64,000 nt of DNA from the NCBI RefSeq assembly GCF_000247815.1, contig NC_021674.1:8443611-8507610 (forward strand), read 5' to 3'. Under the pieces are notes generated by a model, which was not told the DNA's origin, ran no database searches, and worked only from the letters and a program-made list of their open reading frames with translations. The stretch comes from Ficedula albicollis. Its lineage: Eukaryota > Chordata > Aves > Passeriformes > Muscicapidae. Positions within the stretch are counted from its first letter, which is position 1. Each line of letters begins with the position of its first letter. Shown here one piece after another: positions 53,886-64,000 of the stretch. The translations under genes and the position numbers were made by a program.

Positions 53886-54936
53886 GCTGACTGCTGTCCC
53901 AGACGTATGCCCCATCTCTGTCTTGGACATCCTCTAGTAAGGAGTGCTCAAACTCAAGCAAAGGGGCTGATGTTACAATTGGACTTGTTTATAATGCTGT
54001 GATTCTCTGCTGGTTTCTAAACATGATCATGAGACGCAATATCTGAAATCCTCATGAAACCACAGACATGCCCTTACCTTTTGCTGGCTTTTGGCTGCAT
54101 TTCTCCCTGTGGCAATAGTCTCCATTTCACCAGCTGGTTCAAAGGATTTTAGGAGTGGAACAGGATGGTCTCTTGTCCTTACAATGCTTGCACAGCCCAT
54201 CCTTGCCAGTTCATGCATTTCCTCATGTTCTTCTGGCCTTTCATCAGCATCACAAATGCTCTGCAGTTCTGCATAAGAGTGGCCTTTCATCAGCATCACA
54301 AATGCTCTGCACTTCTGCATAACACCCCTTTAGCTCAGGAACTTCTTGTGAACCTGTTACAGGTCCATGTGTGCCTTTCTCACAGTGCCTGGAGCAGGTT
54401 CTTGCTAGCAGATGGGATAACTCACTTTTCTACTCCTCATTGTTCCTGGCTGGTCTGATGACTAAAGCAGCCTTCAAAATGCATTCTTTTCAGGATTTAA
54501 ACACAGCAATGGTTTACCTTCTCAGCATTGCTCTTTTTTTATTATTTCACTCTGGTGATACAGCAGAATGTGCACTGAGTTTGAAGCTAGCAAAAGATCT
54601 AAGGAACCTTGGAGTCTTTCAGGTTTTAAGTTTTCAGCATTAATATATTTTTGTGTGTTATTTTCTGCAGGTGGAGCAATGGATGTCTATGACTGCCTCA
54701 TTCAGAGGAATAAAAAGAAGATTATTGAAACAATTTTCAATATACATTTTTAATTGATTGCCAGTAGGGTTGGGACACTTGGTTCCTTCTAAGACCTTTG
54801 AAATCTCCAAAATCAATCCTGATCTTCACCTCCTGGTAATATTTGCCAGGAAAACAGCTCAGTCTAAGGGTTTATTCTCTGCCACCCTGATAGGGAACAG
54901 CTATTTCTCCATGTGCCTTTCATTCACATGCTGAAG
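53886..54936. other. Non-coding stretch
   Basis: No supportable gene. It contains the 46-bp duplication at 54234-54325. A plus-strand TTATTTTCTGCAG at 54658-54670 followed by an open frame has splice-acceptor appearance, but the downstream peptide is short and unrecognised, so no exon is called. Confidence 0.45.
54234..54325 (+). repeat. 46-bp tandem duplication
   Basis: The unit starting TGGCCTTTCATCAGCATC is at 54234-54279 and 54280-54325, with a substitution at GCAGTTC versus GCACTTC. Confidence 0.93.
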
Positions 54937-57698
54937 GAAGAGAAGAGAAGAGAAGAGAAGAGAAGAGAAGAGAAGAGAAGAGAAGAGAAGAGAAGAGAAG
55001 AGAAGAGAAGAGAAGAGAAGAGAAGAGAAGAGAAGAGAAGAGAAGAGAAGAGAAGAGAAGAGAAGAGAAGAGAAGAGAAGAGAAGAGAAGAGAAGAGAAG
55101 AGAAGAGAAGAGAAGAGAAGAGAAGAGAAGAGAAGAGAAGAGAAGAGAAGAGAAGAGAAGAGAAGAGAAGAGAAGAGAAGAGAAGAGAAGAGAAGAGAAG
55201 AGAAGAGAAGAGAAGAGAAGAGAAGAGAAGAGAAGAGAAGAGAAGAGAAGAGAAGAGAAGAGAAGAGAAGAGAAGAGAAGAGAAGAGAAGAGAAGAGAAG
55301 AGAAGAGAAGAGAAGAGAAGAGAAGAGAAGAGAAGAGAAGAGAAGAGAAGAGAAGAGAAGAGAAGAGAAGAGAAGAGAAGAGAAGAGAAGAGAAGAGAAG
55401 AGAAGAGAAGAGAAGAGAAGAGAAGAGAAGAGAAGAGAAGAGAAGAGAAGAGAAGAGAAGAGAAGAGAAGAGAAGAGAAGAGAAGAGAAGAGAAGAGAAG
55501 AGAAGAGAAGAGAAGAGAAGAGAAGAGAAGAGAAGAGAAGAGAAGAGAAGAGAAGAGAAGAGAAGAGAAGAGAAGAGAAGAGAAGAGAAGAGAAGAGAAG
55601 AGAAGAGAAGAGAAGAGAAGAGAAGAGAAGAGAAGAGAAGAGAAGAGAAGAGAAGAGAAGAGAAGAGAAGAGAAGAGAAGAGAAGAGAAGAGAAGAGAAG
55701 AGAAGAGAAGAGAAGAGAAGAGAAGAGAAGAGAAGAGAAGAGAAGAGAAGAGAAGAGAAGAGAAGAGAAGAGAAGAGAAGAGAAGAGAAGAGAAGAGAAG
55801 AGAAGAGAAGAGAAGAGAAGAGAAGAGAAGAGAAGAGAAGAGAAGAGAAGAGAAGAGAAGAGAAGAGAAGAGAAGAGAAGAGAAGAGAAGAGAAGAGAAG
55901 AGAAGAGAAGAGAAGAGAAGAGAAGAGAAGAGAAGAGAAGAGAAGAGAAGAGAAGAGAAGAGAAGAGAAGAGAAGAGAAGAGAAGAGAAGAGAAGAGAAG
56001 AGAAGAGAAGAGAAGAGAAGAGAAGAGAAGAGAAGAGAAGAGAAGAGAAGAGAAGAGAAGAGAAGAGAAGAGAAGAGAAGAGAAGAGAAGAGAAGAGAAG
56101 AGAAGAGAAGAGAAGAGAAGAGAAGAGAAGAGAAGAGAAGAGAAGAGAAGAGAAGAGAAGAGAAGAGAAGAGAAGAGAAGAGAAGAGAAGAGAAGAGAAG
56201 AGAAGAGAAGAGAAGAGAAGAGAAGAGAAGAGAAGAGAAGAGAAGAGAAGAGAAGAGAAGAGAAGAGAAGAGAAGAGAAGAGAAGAGAAGAGAAGAGAAG
56301 AGAAGAGAAGAGAAGAGAAGAGAAGAGAAGAGAAGAGAAGAGAAGAGAAGAGAAGAGAAGAGAAGAGAAGAGAAGAGAAGAGAAGAGAAGAGAAGAGAAG
56401 AGAAGAGAAGAGAAGAGAAGAGAAGAGAAGAGAAGAGAAGAGAAGAGAAGAGAAGAGAAGAGAAGAGAAGAGAAGAGAAGAGAAGAGAAGAGAAGAGAAG
56501 AGAAGAGAAGAGAAGAGAAGAGAAGAGAAGAGAAGAGAAGAGAAGAGAAGAGAAGAGAAGAGAAGAGAAGAGAAGAGAAGAGAAGAGAAGAGAAGAGAAG
56601 AGAAGAGAAGAGAAGAGAAGAGAAGAGAAGAGAAGAGAAGAGAAGAGAAGAGAAGAGAAGAGAAGAGAAGAGAAGAGAAGAGAAGAGAAGAGAAGAGAAG
56701 AGAAGAGAAGAGAAGAGAAGAGAAGAGAAGAGAAGAGAAGAGAAGAGAAGAGAAGAGAAGAGAAGAGAAGAGAAGAGAAGAGAAGAGAAGAGAAGAGAAG
56801 AGAAGAGAAGAGAAGAGAAGAGAAGAGAAGAGAAGAGAAGAGAAGAGAAGAGAAGAGAAGAGAAGAGAAGAGAAGAGAAGAGAAGAGAAGAGAAGAGAAG
56901 AGAAGAGAAGAGAAGAGAAGAGAAGAGAAGAGAAGAGAAGAGAAGAGAAGAGAAGAGAAGAGAAGAGAAGAGAAGAGAAGAGAAGAGAAGAGAAGAGAAG
57001 AGAAGAGAAGAGAAGAGAAGAGAAGAGAAGAGAAGAGAAGAGAAGAGAAGAGAAGAGAAGAGAAGAGAAGAGAAGAGAAGAGAAGAGAAGAGAAGAGAAG
57101 AGAAGAGAAGAGAAGAGAAGAGAAGAGAAGAGAAGAGAAGAGAAGAGAAGAGAAGAGAAGAGAAGAGAAGAGAAGAGAAGAGAAGAGAAGAGAAGAGAAG
57201 AGAAGAGAAGAGAAGAGAAGAGAAGAGAAGAGAAGAGAAGAGAAGAGAAGAGAAGAGAAGAGAAGAGAAGAGAAGAGAAGAGAAGAGAAGAGAAGAGAAG
57301 AGAAGAGAAGAGAAGAGAAGAGAAGAGAAGAGAAGAGAAGAGAAGAGAAGAGAAGAGAAGAGAAGAGAAGAGAAGAGAAGAGAAGAGAAGAGAAGAGAAG
57401 AGAAGAGAAGAGAAGAGAAGAGAAGAGAAGAGAAGAGAAGAGAAGAGAAGAGAAGAGAAGAGAAGAGAAGAGAAGAGAAGAGAAGAGAAGAGAAGAGAAG
57501 AGAAGAGAAGAGAAGAGAAGAGAAGAGAAGAGAAGAGAAGAGAAGAGAAGAGAAGAGAAGAGAAGAGAAGAGAAGAGAAGAGAAGAGAAGAGAAGAGAAG
57601 AGAAGAGAAGAGAAGAGAAGAGAAGAGAAGAGAAGAGAAGAGAAGAGAAGAGAAGAGAAGAGAAGAGAAGAGAAGAGAAGAGAAGAGAAGAGAAGAGA
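54937..57698 (+). repeat. Pure (AAGAG)n pentanucleotide array, 2.76 kb
   Basis: About 552 uninterrupted copies of a five-base purine unit, followed by one phase slip and a short tail to 57709. The unit is the exact reverse complement of the (CTCTT)n array at 33061-34546. The plus strand is pure purine. The 997- and 929-codon frames over it are repeat translations. Unlike the other array, its flanks (GCTGAAGG on the left, CCATTGCTC on the right) show no recognisable CR1 sequence. Confidence 0.97.
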
Positions 57699-57709
57699 GA
57701 AGAGAAGAG

Positions 57710-59606
57710 CCATTGCTCTTAGCTTCCCAAAAGCAAAAGACCCTCAGACCCTTTCTCTTGACAGAGAATTGCTGTTTTCTGAAGTCAGTTGTTCAGTTTC
57801 ACACTCTTGCAAGGATATATATAAAAAACAATATTTTCTCAATGGCCATCCAAAAAGAGAGAGAATAAAGCTCCCAGTTTGCTTCTGTAGTGTTACCATG
57901 CAATGACATGAACCTTTTATCCGTGGTGGTGGTTTCTTCTGGGCATATTTTAAAGATGGTCTGAAGATAAAGACTGAACAGATTTCTCTGCATGGATTTG
58001 CAATTGCTTGGAAATAGGACCCAACTGGGGACCCAGTGTGCCTTCACCAAGAAAGACTCTGTTCTTTGCTAAATGCCTTCGTCACACCGTGGGTCATCTG
58101 GCCTAAAGATTAAATTTTCTTAGCAGAGTTTATTCTTCACTTCAGGCCCTGAAGCTCCCAAAATTTTAGCTTTGGTTAATGGTCTTGAACTACTCCATGG
58201 CACTTAGGGGATTCTTTCCTTGCAAAATAGAGGGGTTTGCACACCCTGAGTGGTTTCAAAGGCCTGCACAGACAGCAGGCCATGGACTGGATATATTGCA
58301 CTTGACTCAGTTATTAGTAACTGAGTTCTCTCTGAGGCTGAAGTTGGCAAACCAGACAGTTTTTTCCCAAGGCAGGAGGAGGAAGGGGAAGCACTGGGGT
58401 CAGTGTAACCTGTGGGATTAATGGGGCTATGCCAGTTCCCACCAGTGAAAGGTTTGGCCCACTGTGCTAGTAGCATTCCGTAGGATGGAATAGTTCTGGA
58501 GCAGAGCTCCCCAAACACTGCTAAAAAATAATCCCTTTCAATTTCTTACAAGTGCTCAAGCAACTTTCTATGCAGCATTTTAAAAATTATTCACTGCGTG
58601 TAACTTAAATTTCATTGCTTTTACTTGGGGGGGCAGGGGGAAGCTACTTTAAGTAGTTACTTTATTTCTGGCTATAAACACTAGCAAAACCCAGTAACTG
58701 AAGTTGGAGTTCTAGTGAAATTTCTCAGCATAGAAATTAAACCTCCTTCTTAGGAGACCATCCTTCTTTGCGTTTCCAAAAATTCTTGTTTTAATTTTTT
58801 CCCCAAAGCCCAGTACAAATGAAAGATTTCTGCCTTCTTCTTTGCCTCTTTTAGGGGCAAGAGGACATTTGGCTCAGCAATGATGTGTTCCTGTGGGCAT
58901 CCTTCCAAGTGTGCCCTTGGGAGTTGCTACTGTTGTTCGTGCAGCTGCCCACTGCAGCTGGCCACTACAGGGCCAGACATCAGCCTGACCTTTGAGAATT
59001 CATCAGTGGACTGTTCATAGGTCAGGATCAGTCACAGGAATGCTCAGGAGCAGGACAGGACTTGACTTCAGGAAAATCTAGTGTCTCACATTGCTTTGGT
59101 TTCCTTTCCTTCAGCGTTTTATCTCCGGCTTCTGCTGAGATCTTCATTTGTTGATGAAATATTTCAACAGATTCTTTAGAAGGATGCCAAGCAAGCAGAA
59201 AATCAAAGCATGCATTATGCATGTGAAGATACTAGTTCTCAATTTTTGTACAATTGCTTAGATCAAATCTTGACAGGATGTGGCTGTGAAGTTGTTCCAC
59301 TGATTTCCAGTCAGTCTGTAATTGCCTGGAGATCTCAGCCTGTGAAAACACATCACAGCATCAGCCAGGGTCCCTCCAGGGGTAGCCTCATGGTGTGGGT
59401 AAACCACTACAGGAGATATAAAGTGGAAAATAGATATGTAGGGAGTAATAAAAAGAAGGAGGAATATCTCAACAGACTGTGTTAGAAACGATGCAGCTCT
59501 CTGTCCCTGCTGTGAATCTTCCCCAGCTTGTTTCAGGAGCCTTATGGAAGCCTGTTCTCACCAGCCTCCCTTCCCAGAGCCACCTGCCAGGCTTTTTGAC
59601 AGCCCT
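57710..59606. other. Unique non-coding stretch
   Basis: No gene or repeat recognised. A short G-rich word (GGGGGGGCAGGGGG near 58627) could form a weak G-quadruplex. Confidence 0.5.
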
Positions 59607-60030
59607 CATAGAAAAGTTTGAGTTGATAAGCACCTTCTAAAGGTCATCTAGTCCAATTCCCCTGCAATTAGCAGGGACATCTTCAACTAGACCAGTTTGC
59701 TGAGAGCCCCATCCAGCCTGACCTTGAATATTTCCAGGGATGGGACACCTCTCTGGGCAACCTGTTCCAGCCTTTTATCATTCTCATTATAGAAAACTAT
59801 ATCTTATACCTGGCCTAAATCTACCCTCTTTTGGTTTTAAACCATTATCCCCTGTTCTATTACAAGGGGCTCTACTAAAAAGTTTGCCCCTGTCTTTCTT
59901 CTAAGACTCCTTTAAGTACTGAAAGACCACAATAAAGTGTGCCAGGAGCCCCTTCCCTGCTCCAGGCTGAGCAACCCCAGCTCTCTCAGCCTTTCCTCAT
60001 AGGCAGAGCAGCTTTTCACATCATCTTTGA
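59607..60030 (-). mobile_element. CR1 LINE 3'-region fragment, about 420 bp
   Basis: The plus strand reads CATAGAAAAGTTTGAG, GGTCATCTAGTCCAATTCCC, GGGACACCTCTCTGGGCAAC, CCTGTTCCAGCC, GGTTTTAAACCATTATCC and CCCCAGCTCTCTCAGCC in order. This is the avian CR1 3' region in reverse complement, so the element is on the minus strand, 5'-truncated as most CR1 copies are. It carries no usable reverse transcriptase sequence. It is the clearest single marker of an avian (or at least sauropsid) genome in the window. Confidence 0.92.
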
Positions 60031-62738
60031 CAATGTGCTCATGCTTACCTACCACACCCAAGAGAGAAGGAGCTGAGATTCCCCCTCAGTATGCTGGGAT
60101 GTCGGAGGCAGAGAGTTCAGACCTGTCTGACAGCTATTCTGCCTTTGTTTGTTCTGTATTTCAGACCCTGACACAAAGCAGCTCAGCTGCCCTGGCCTAG
60201 CTCACCTCCACCAGCTCACAGGATTGGCAGACAGGGAGTTTCTTCTTATCTTTGTTAATTTTTTTGAGTGTTGCATTAATTTTAAATTTCTTTAATCTCT
60301 GACTTGTCAGGGAGGGAAAAAAAAGAAAATCTCATCACCTCTTTTCTAGAGATGTAGTTTAAAGAGGAGATGACAGTATGCTTTAATTTTTTTAAAGTCC
60401 TCTCAAGCAAAATGAACATTCATTTTGTGCCTGAAAGCATCTTTTTTCTGAGCCATAACTCCTCATCTCTGTTATTCACAATGTACCCTTTGGCTTTTTG
60501 ACATTCTCTAGAGATGTCCCAGTCCCTGGCAACATGTCACTCTTATTAGGACTGATTTCTGCAGACCTTGAGTGACTTCTGGGAAAACACTGGGTTCCTC
60601 CAGACCAGGAAGACAAGGCAGGCTAGTTCTCATTGTTGCTGGGAGAGAAGCAGTCCCCCAGTACCAGCTATGAGCACTCCAGCTTCTTAATTTTGTGCTA
60701 CTACTGCAGGCAACCAACATGAGATTTGACTTTTTGATTGGTGCTTCACTACATTTGCTATCTCATGAATAAGCTTTGATCCACAAATCCAGCTGAGTGT
60801 TTCTCAGACAAGTCATGCAGATGGGAAGCAAGTGACTGTAAGGTGCTGGGCTGCCAGGGAGCAGCACAGTCCTGGACAGCAGTCCAAAAGATGGTGAACT
60901 TTGTGGCAGGAACATCCTTGCCACCAACACAGGAGAGAGGCAAACCCAAGTAAGTGCAGAACTCTTTAAGGTCTGAGTCACCTGAGTTCCTAGGACTGAC
61001 TGCTAGAGATTATTTAACAACTTAAGAACATGCAAGAGAATGTTGTCCTGAGGGTCCTGTAGTCATTGCAAAAATTGAGATACTGCAGGTCAATAAATAA
61101 CCTGTTATCCTGGCAGATACCACATACATAAAAGTTCCTTATGGAGTGACTCCATGACACACACTGCTCTTACTTCTCTCAGTACAATGTTTATAGAGAA
61201 AGAAAACAAAGACCTCACATAGTCAAAGGAGAAATTCGAGCTTAGACCCTGTAGGTTTAGTACTGGTAGTGAATGCCTTGGTCCAGTCCAGATTTTCTGC
61301 CTTCCTTTGTGGTAACTGGTGTCTCTCAGGGTGACCAGTAAAAAGTTTCCTGTTCTGCTTTTTGTTGTCTACACTCACACTTCAACCAGAGGCAGGGATC
61401 TGAGCCTGCCAGCAACAGCTTGCAGCTCTATTTCCTGCTGCCATGTGACAATGGCCCTGGCAAAAAGCCTTTGGAAAAGCACGTTTGCAGATAGGAGTGT
61501 CCAGCTTAACTGCAGCAGCTGTTCCTGTAGGATTCCTCACTGCACCCTCTATTTCACATCAGATCTTGGGGAAGTCAAGTGTAGAATATCTGTACTGCAG
61601 CCTGATATGACAGACCCCCTCTAATCTCCTGGTTTTGGGATCTGCTCATGCCAGCACAATAGTGACAAGTCTCAACACTGAGACCCTGGATTGGTCAGGT
61701 GTGCTGTCACTGCCAGAGCAAGTGTCTGTGTCTCCCAGCCATGCTGCCAGTGCACAGCTCAGCCAGAGCTTTTGGATGGATGCACTGTACACCTGAGTGC
61801 CAGCAGCTGCCTTTTTGGGGACAGCAGCCTTCTGCTTAGCAAATAATGTGTGTGAGACAGGTGGAGTATGGATCGTCCCTGGCAGCAATGGGATAGAGAG
61901 CACACAAATAATGTGAAGAGCAGATTAGTTGCTTTTTTACTATTCCTGTGTGTCTGGCTGCTGCCATACAGAAACCAACGACAATGGATGCATTTGGTGC
62001 CAGGTAACAATAATATTTAAATCTCAGAGGAAATGTGCAGCAGTCAGACGAATATTATCCTGAATGAGAGGTATCTCTCAGCAGCCTCTGGGCCTGCCAG
62101 ATCCTGCTTTGTTTATTGGTCTGCATAACTGATTGACTATTTTTCTGACTGTACAGCCTTCAAAACAGGTTAACTGTGATGAGTGACTTATTTTCTTGTG
62201 TGACTCCCAGCACAAGCAGCAGTTGCAAGGCCCAAGCTGACCAGCTGTGTACCAAAAGTGAAGGAATAACCAGGCGGAGCAACCAGCAAGTACTTCAGAT
62301 ATGAACATTTTTGGCATCATTTTTTATTGGGAAAAGGCAGGAAGGGTTTCACCTGATGTGCCACATCACACACTGCTGTTATATGCAGCATCACCGCAGC
62401 TGCTACAACTCTGTCGTGCATATCCCTGATAATGGAAACACCTGGGATTCACATGTCATCACCACCTCCATAAAACTGATGCTTATGCCCAAATAATATG
62501 AAAAGTCAAGTACCCAGAACTCCTGAAGGAAACAAGGGATCAGGCAAATGTGAGACAAATGGACTGAAAAAAGAGGGGGAGAGACAGAGAAGAGAAGAAA
62601 GCATACTGACCAGGGCAGGAATGTTTTTGACCACAAATCAATCAGCAGGGGTATTATTAAACACCCTCTGAAGATTTCAAATTACTGAAAACAGCCTGCT
62701 TTCAGCAGTTCTACAGCACCTCTAGATTAGCAAAGGTT

Positions 62739-62836
62739 TGTATCATCTTTGCCACTCTCCCTGGCATCTGATCTTCGCTCCCAGAGATGTATCATCTTTG
62801 CCACTCTCCCTGGCATCTGGTCTTTGCTCCCAGAGA
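62739..62836 (+). repeat. 49-bp tandem duplication
   Basis: The unit starting TGTATCATCTTTGCCACTC is at 62739-62787 and 62788-62836, with two substitutions (CTGATCTTCGC versus CTGGTCTTTGC). Confidence 0.93.
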
Positions 62837-62857
62837 CACACTCTTGTAGCAACTCTT

Positions 62858-62881
62858 GTTAGCTGGGGTTAAACCATGACA
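62858..62881 (+). mobile_element. Possible 3' tip of an ERVL-type LTR
   Basis: AGCTGGGGTTAAACCATGACA closely matches the terminus of the LTR at 27735-28814 (GGCTGGGGTTAAACCACGACA). Nothing upstream is recognisable as LTR, so this is either a heavily truncated remnant or a chance match. Confidence 0.35.
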
Positions 62882-64000
62882 CAAACAGGCAGAAACTGCA
62901 GGGGTAGCATTTGCAAAGGGAATTTTGATTTTGGTGCCACAAAACAAAGGAATGACCATCTGGGAGGTGATGTGTCAGTCACTGCTGCCTGGCTGAGGAG
63001 AAACAGAAACCTTAAAACCACTCTGGTACTAAAGGCATCTGCTCTCTGGCAGGGTACACCCCCATGGATCCTGTTGATGGCCTTGGTCTGGCATCTTTCA
63101 TGGCATCTCATTGAAACAGGATTCATTCATCAGCCCCCAAGATGTACAAAAGCAAACTCCAGGTTTCCATGGAGAATCTATTCTGCTTTCTCCCTGCGTA
63201 TCTGAAGTTCCTAGCAAGGAGGAGCCAAAGCATTGTGATGCATTTGTTTGATATTGCTTTAACAATGGAAAAATGTGCACTGGGGAGTCAAAACATTAGA
63301 GATTTACAAGCAGTGAGCCAGGCAAAAAAAAACCCCAGTGTTTTATGTTATCAGTTGTTTAAAATGATCAGTCTTGCAGATACAATTAACTAAATTGAGA
63401 CTTTGCTGTAATTCAGAGACAGGAAAACTCTAATCAAAATCACATCTCCTCTAGAATTTTTGTCTGCTGGCATTAGAGTGCACAATTCTTCCTTTATTGG
63501 AGCAGGAAGCCTGCCCTTGTATTGTCCATTATCAGCCTGCATTGTGCCACTCCCAGCGGCAGCAGCACAGTTCACAAATCGATTACTAATCCTGATCCAA
63601 ATCAGTTATCAGATATGATGGAATTTTTTTCTGTGCCCTGAGACAGCAAAGAAATAGCTGTTAACATCACTTTGCTGAAAGTATTCCAGTGCAGGACAGA
63701 CCTGATACGGGTCTCACAGGAGCACAGTGGGATTCTAAATTCAGGGTTTGCTCCAAGACGGTTTAGACCCTTTCAGAAAGTCTTTCCTTAAAATGTAGCT
63801 CCATTTTTCAAAGGGAGTGGGAAGAAAATAAGTGCAGTAAGTCTCAAGAAGGAGGAAATTCATCCTCTTTGAGTTTAATCTTTAAGCTGAACTTCAGGAA
63901 CCAGCTTTCAGGACTGTATATGACTTTTTCTCAATTTTTTTTTAATCTGTGCAGCATTCTGAGAGGCTGGATAGTGCATAAAGCAAGTCCCACTGGCACA

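Larger units (their letters stand above)
60031..64000. other. Unique non-coding stretch to window end
   Basis: No supportable gene. It contains the 49-bp duplication at 62739-62836 and a possible ERVL-type LTR tail at 62858-62881. Open frames are short, about 110 codons or less, and unrecognised. Confidence 0.5.

Noticed and set aside
54658..54753. Splice-acceptor-like TTATTTTCTGCAG followed by an open frame
   Set aside because: Short unrecognised peptide; acceptor-like words are frequent in AT-rich DNA.
54913..57906. 997- and 929-codon open frames
   Set aside because: Repeat translation of (AAGAG)n. The non-repeat ends are short and unrecognised.

Overview
Organism and overall character. 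The window looks like nuclear DNA of a bird, most likely a songbird (Passeriformes). The support is (i) several 3'-end fragments of CR1 non-LTR retrotransposons with the typical avian CR1 tail wording, (ii) at least four families of retroviral-type LTRs, one of which ends like a common avian ERVL-type LTR, and (iii) AT-rich, CpG-poor, gene-poor sequence. The species and family names rest on remembered consensus sequences and were not searched. I find no protein-coding gene, rRNA or tRNA that I can defend. The longest open frames are homopolymer or pentanucleotide artefacts (polyproline/polyglycine, REEKR-type repeats), and the rest are short and unrecognisable. The window is best read as intergenic or intronic DNA.

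Layout. 1-8.0 kb is unique non-coding DNA with A/T tracts. 8.05-8.95 kb is a solo LTR with an internal 181-bp duplication. 12.16-12.85 kb is an uninterrupted 695-nt C run. 13.3 and 18.3 kb hold two solo LTRs of one family (here called family 1; the 13.3 kb copy has a perfect 6-bp target duplication). 25.6-27.0 kb holds two minus-strand copies of the 8-kb LTR, separated by a 130-nt C run. 27.7-28.8 kb is an ERVL-type LTR with a 387-bp internal duplication and a (TGAG)n expansion. 33.06-34.55 kb is a pure (CTCTT)n array that begins at a CR1 3' end. 35.6-36.2 kb is a nested tandem duplication. 40.03-40.71 kb is a T23-C633-T24 tract. 41.1-41.6 kb is a minus-strand LTR with a 221-bp duplication. 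42.7-43.8 kb is a nearly perfect 513-bp tandem duplication containing CR1 sequence. 48.8, 51.7 and 53.2 kb hold three more family 1 LTRs (plus, minus, plus). 54.94-57.70 kb is a pure (AAGAG)n array, the reverse complement of the array at 33 kb. 59.6-60.0 kb is a CR1 fragment.

How the parts relate. There is no operon or pathway here. Three themes stand out. Very long pure simple sequence is present: three C runs and two pentanucleotide arrays, about 5.7 kb or 9% of the window. Two-copy tandem duplications are strikingly dense (at least fourteen, 45-673 bp), and many lie inside LTRs. All recognisable LTRs are solo, with no convincing gag/pol/env. Whether the C runs and the near-identical duplications are biological or assembly artefacts is the first question to settle.
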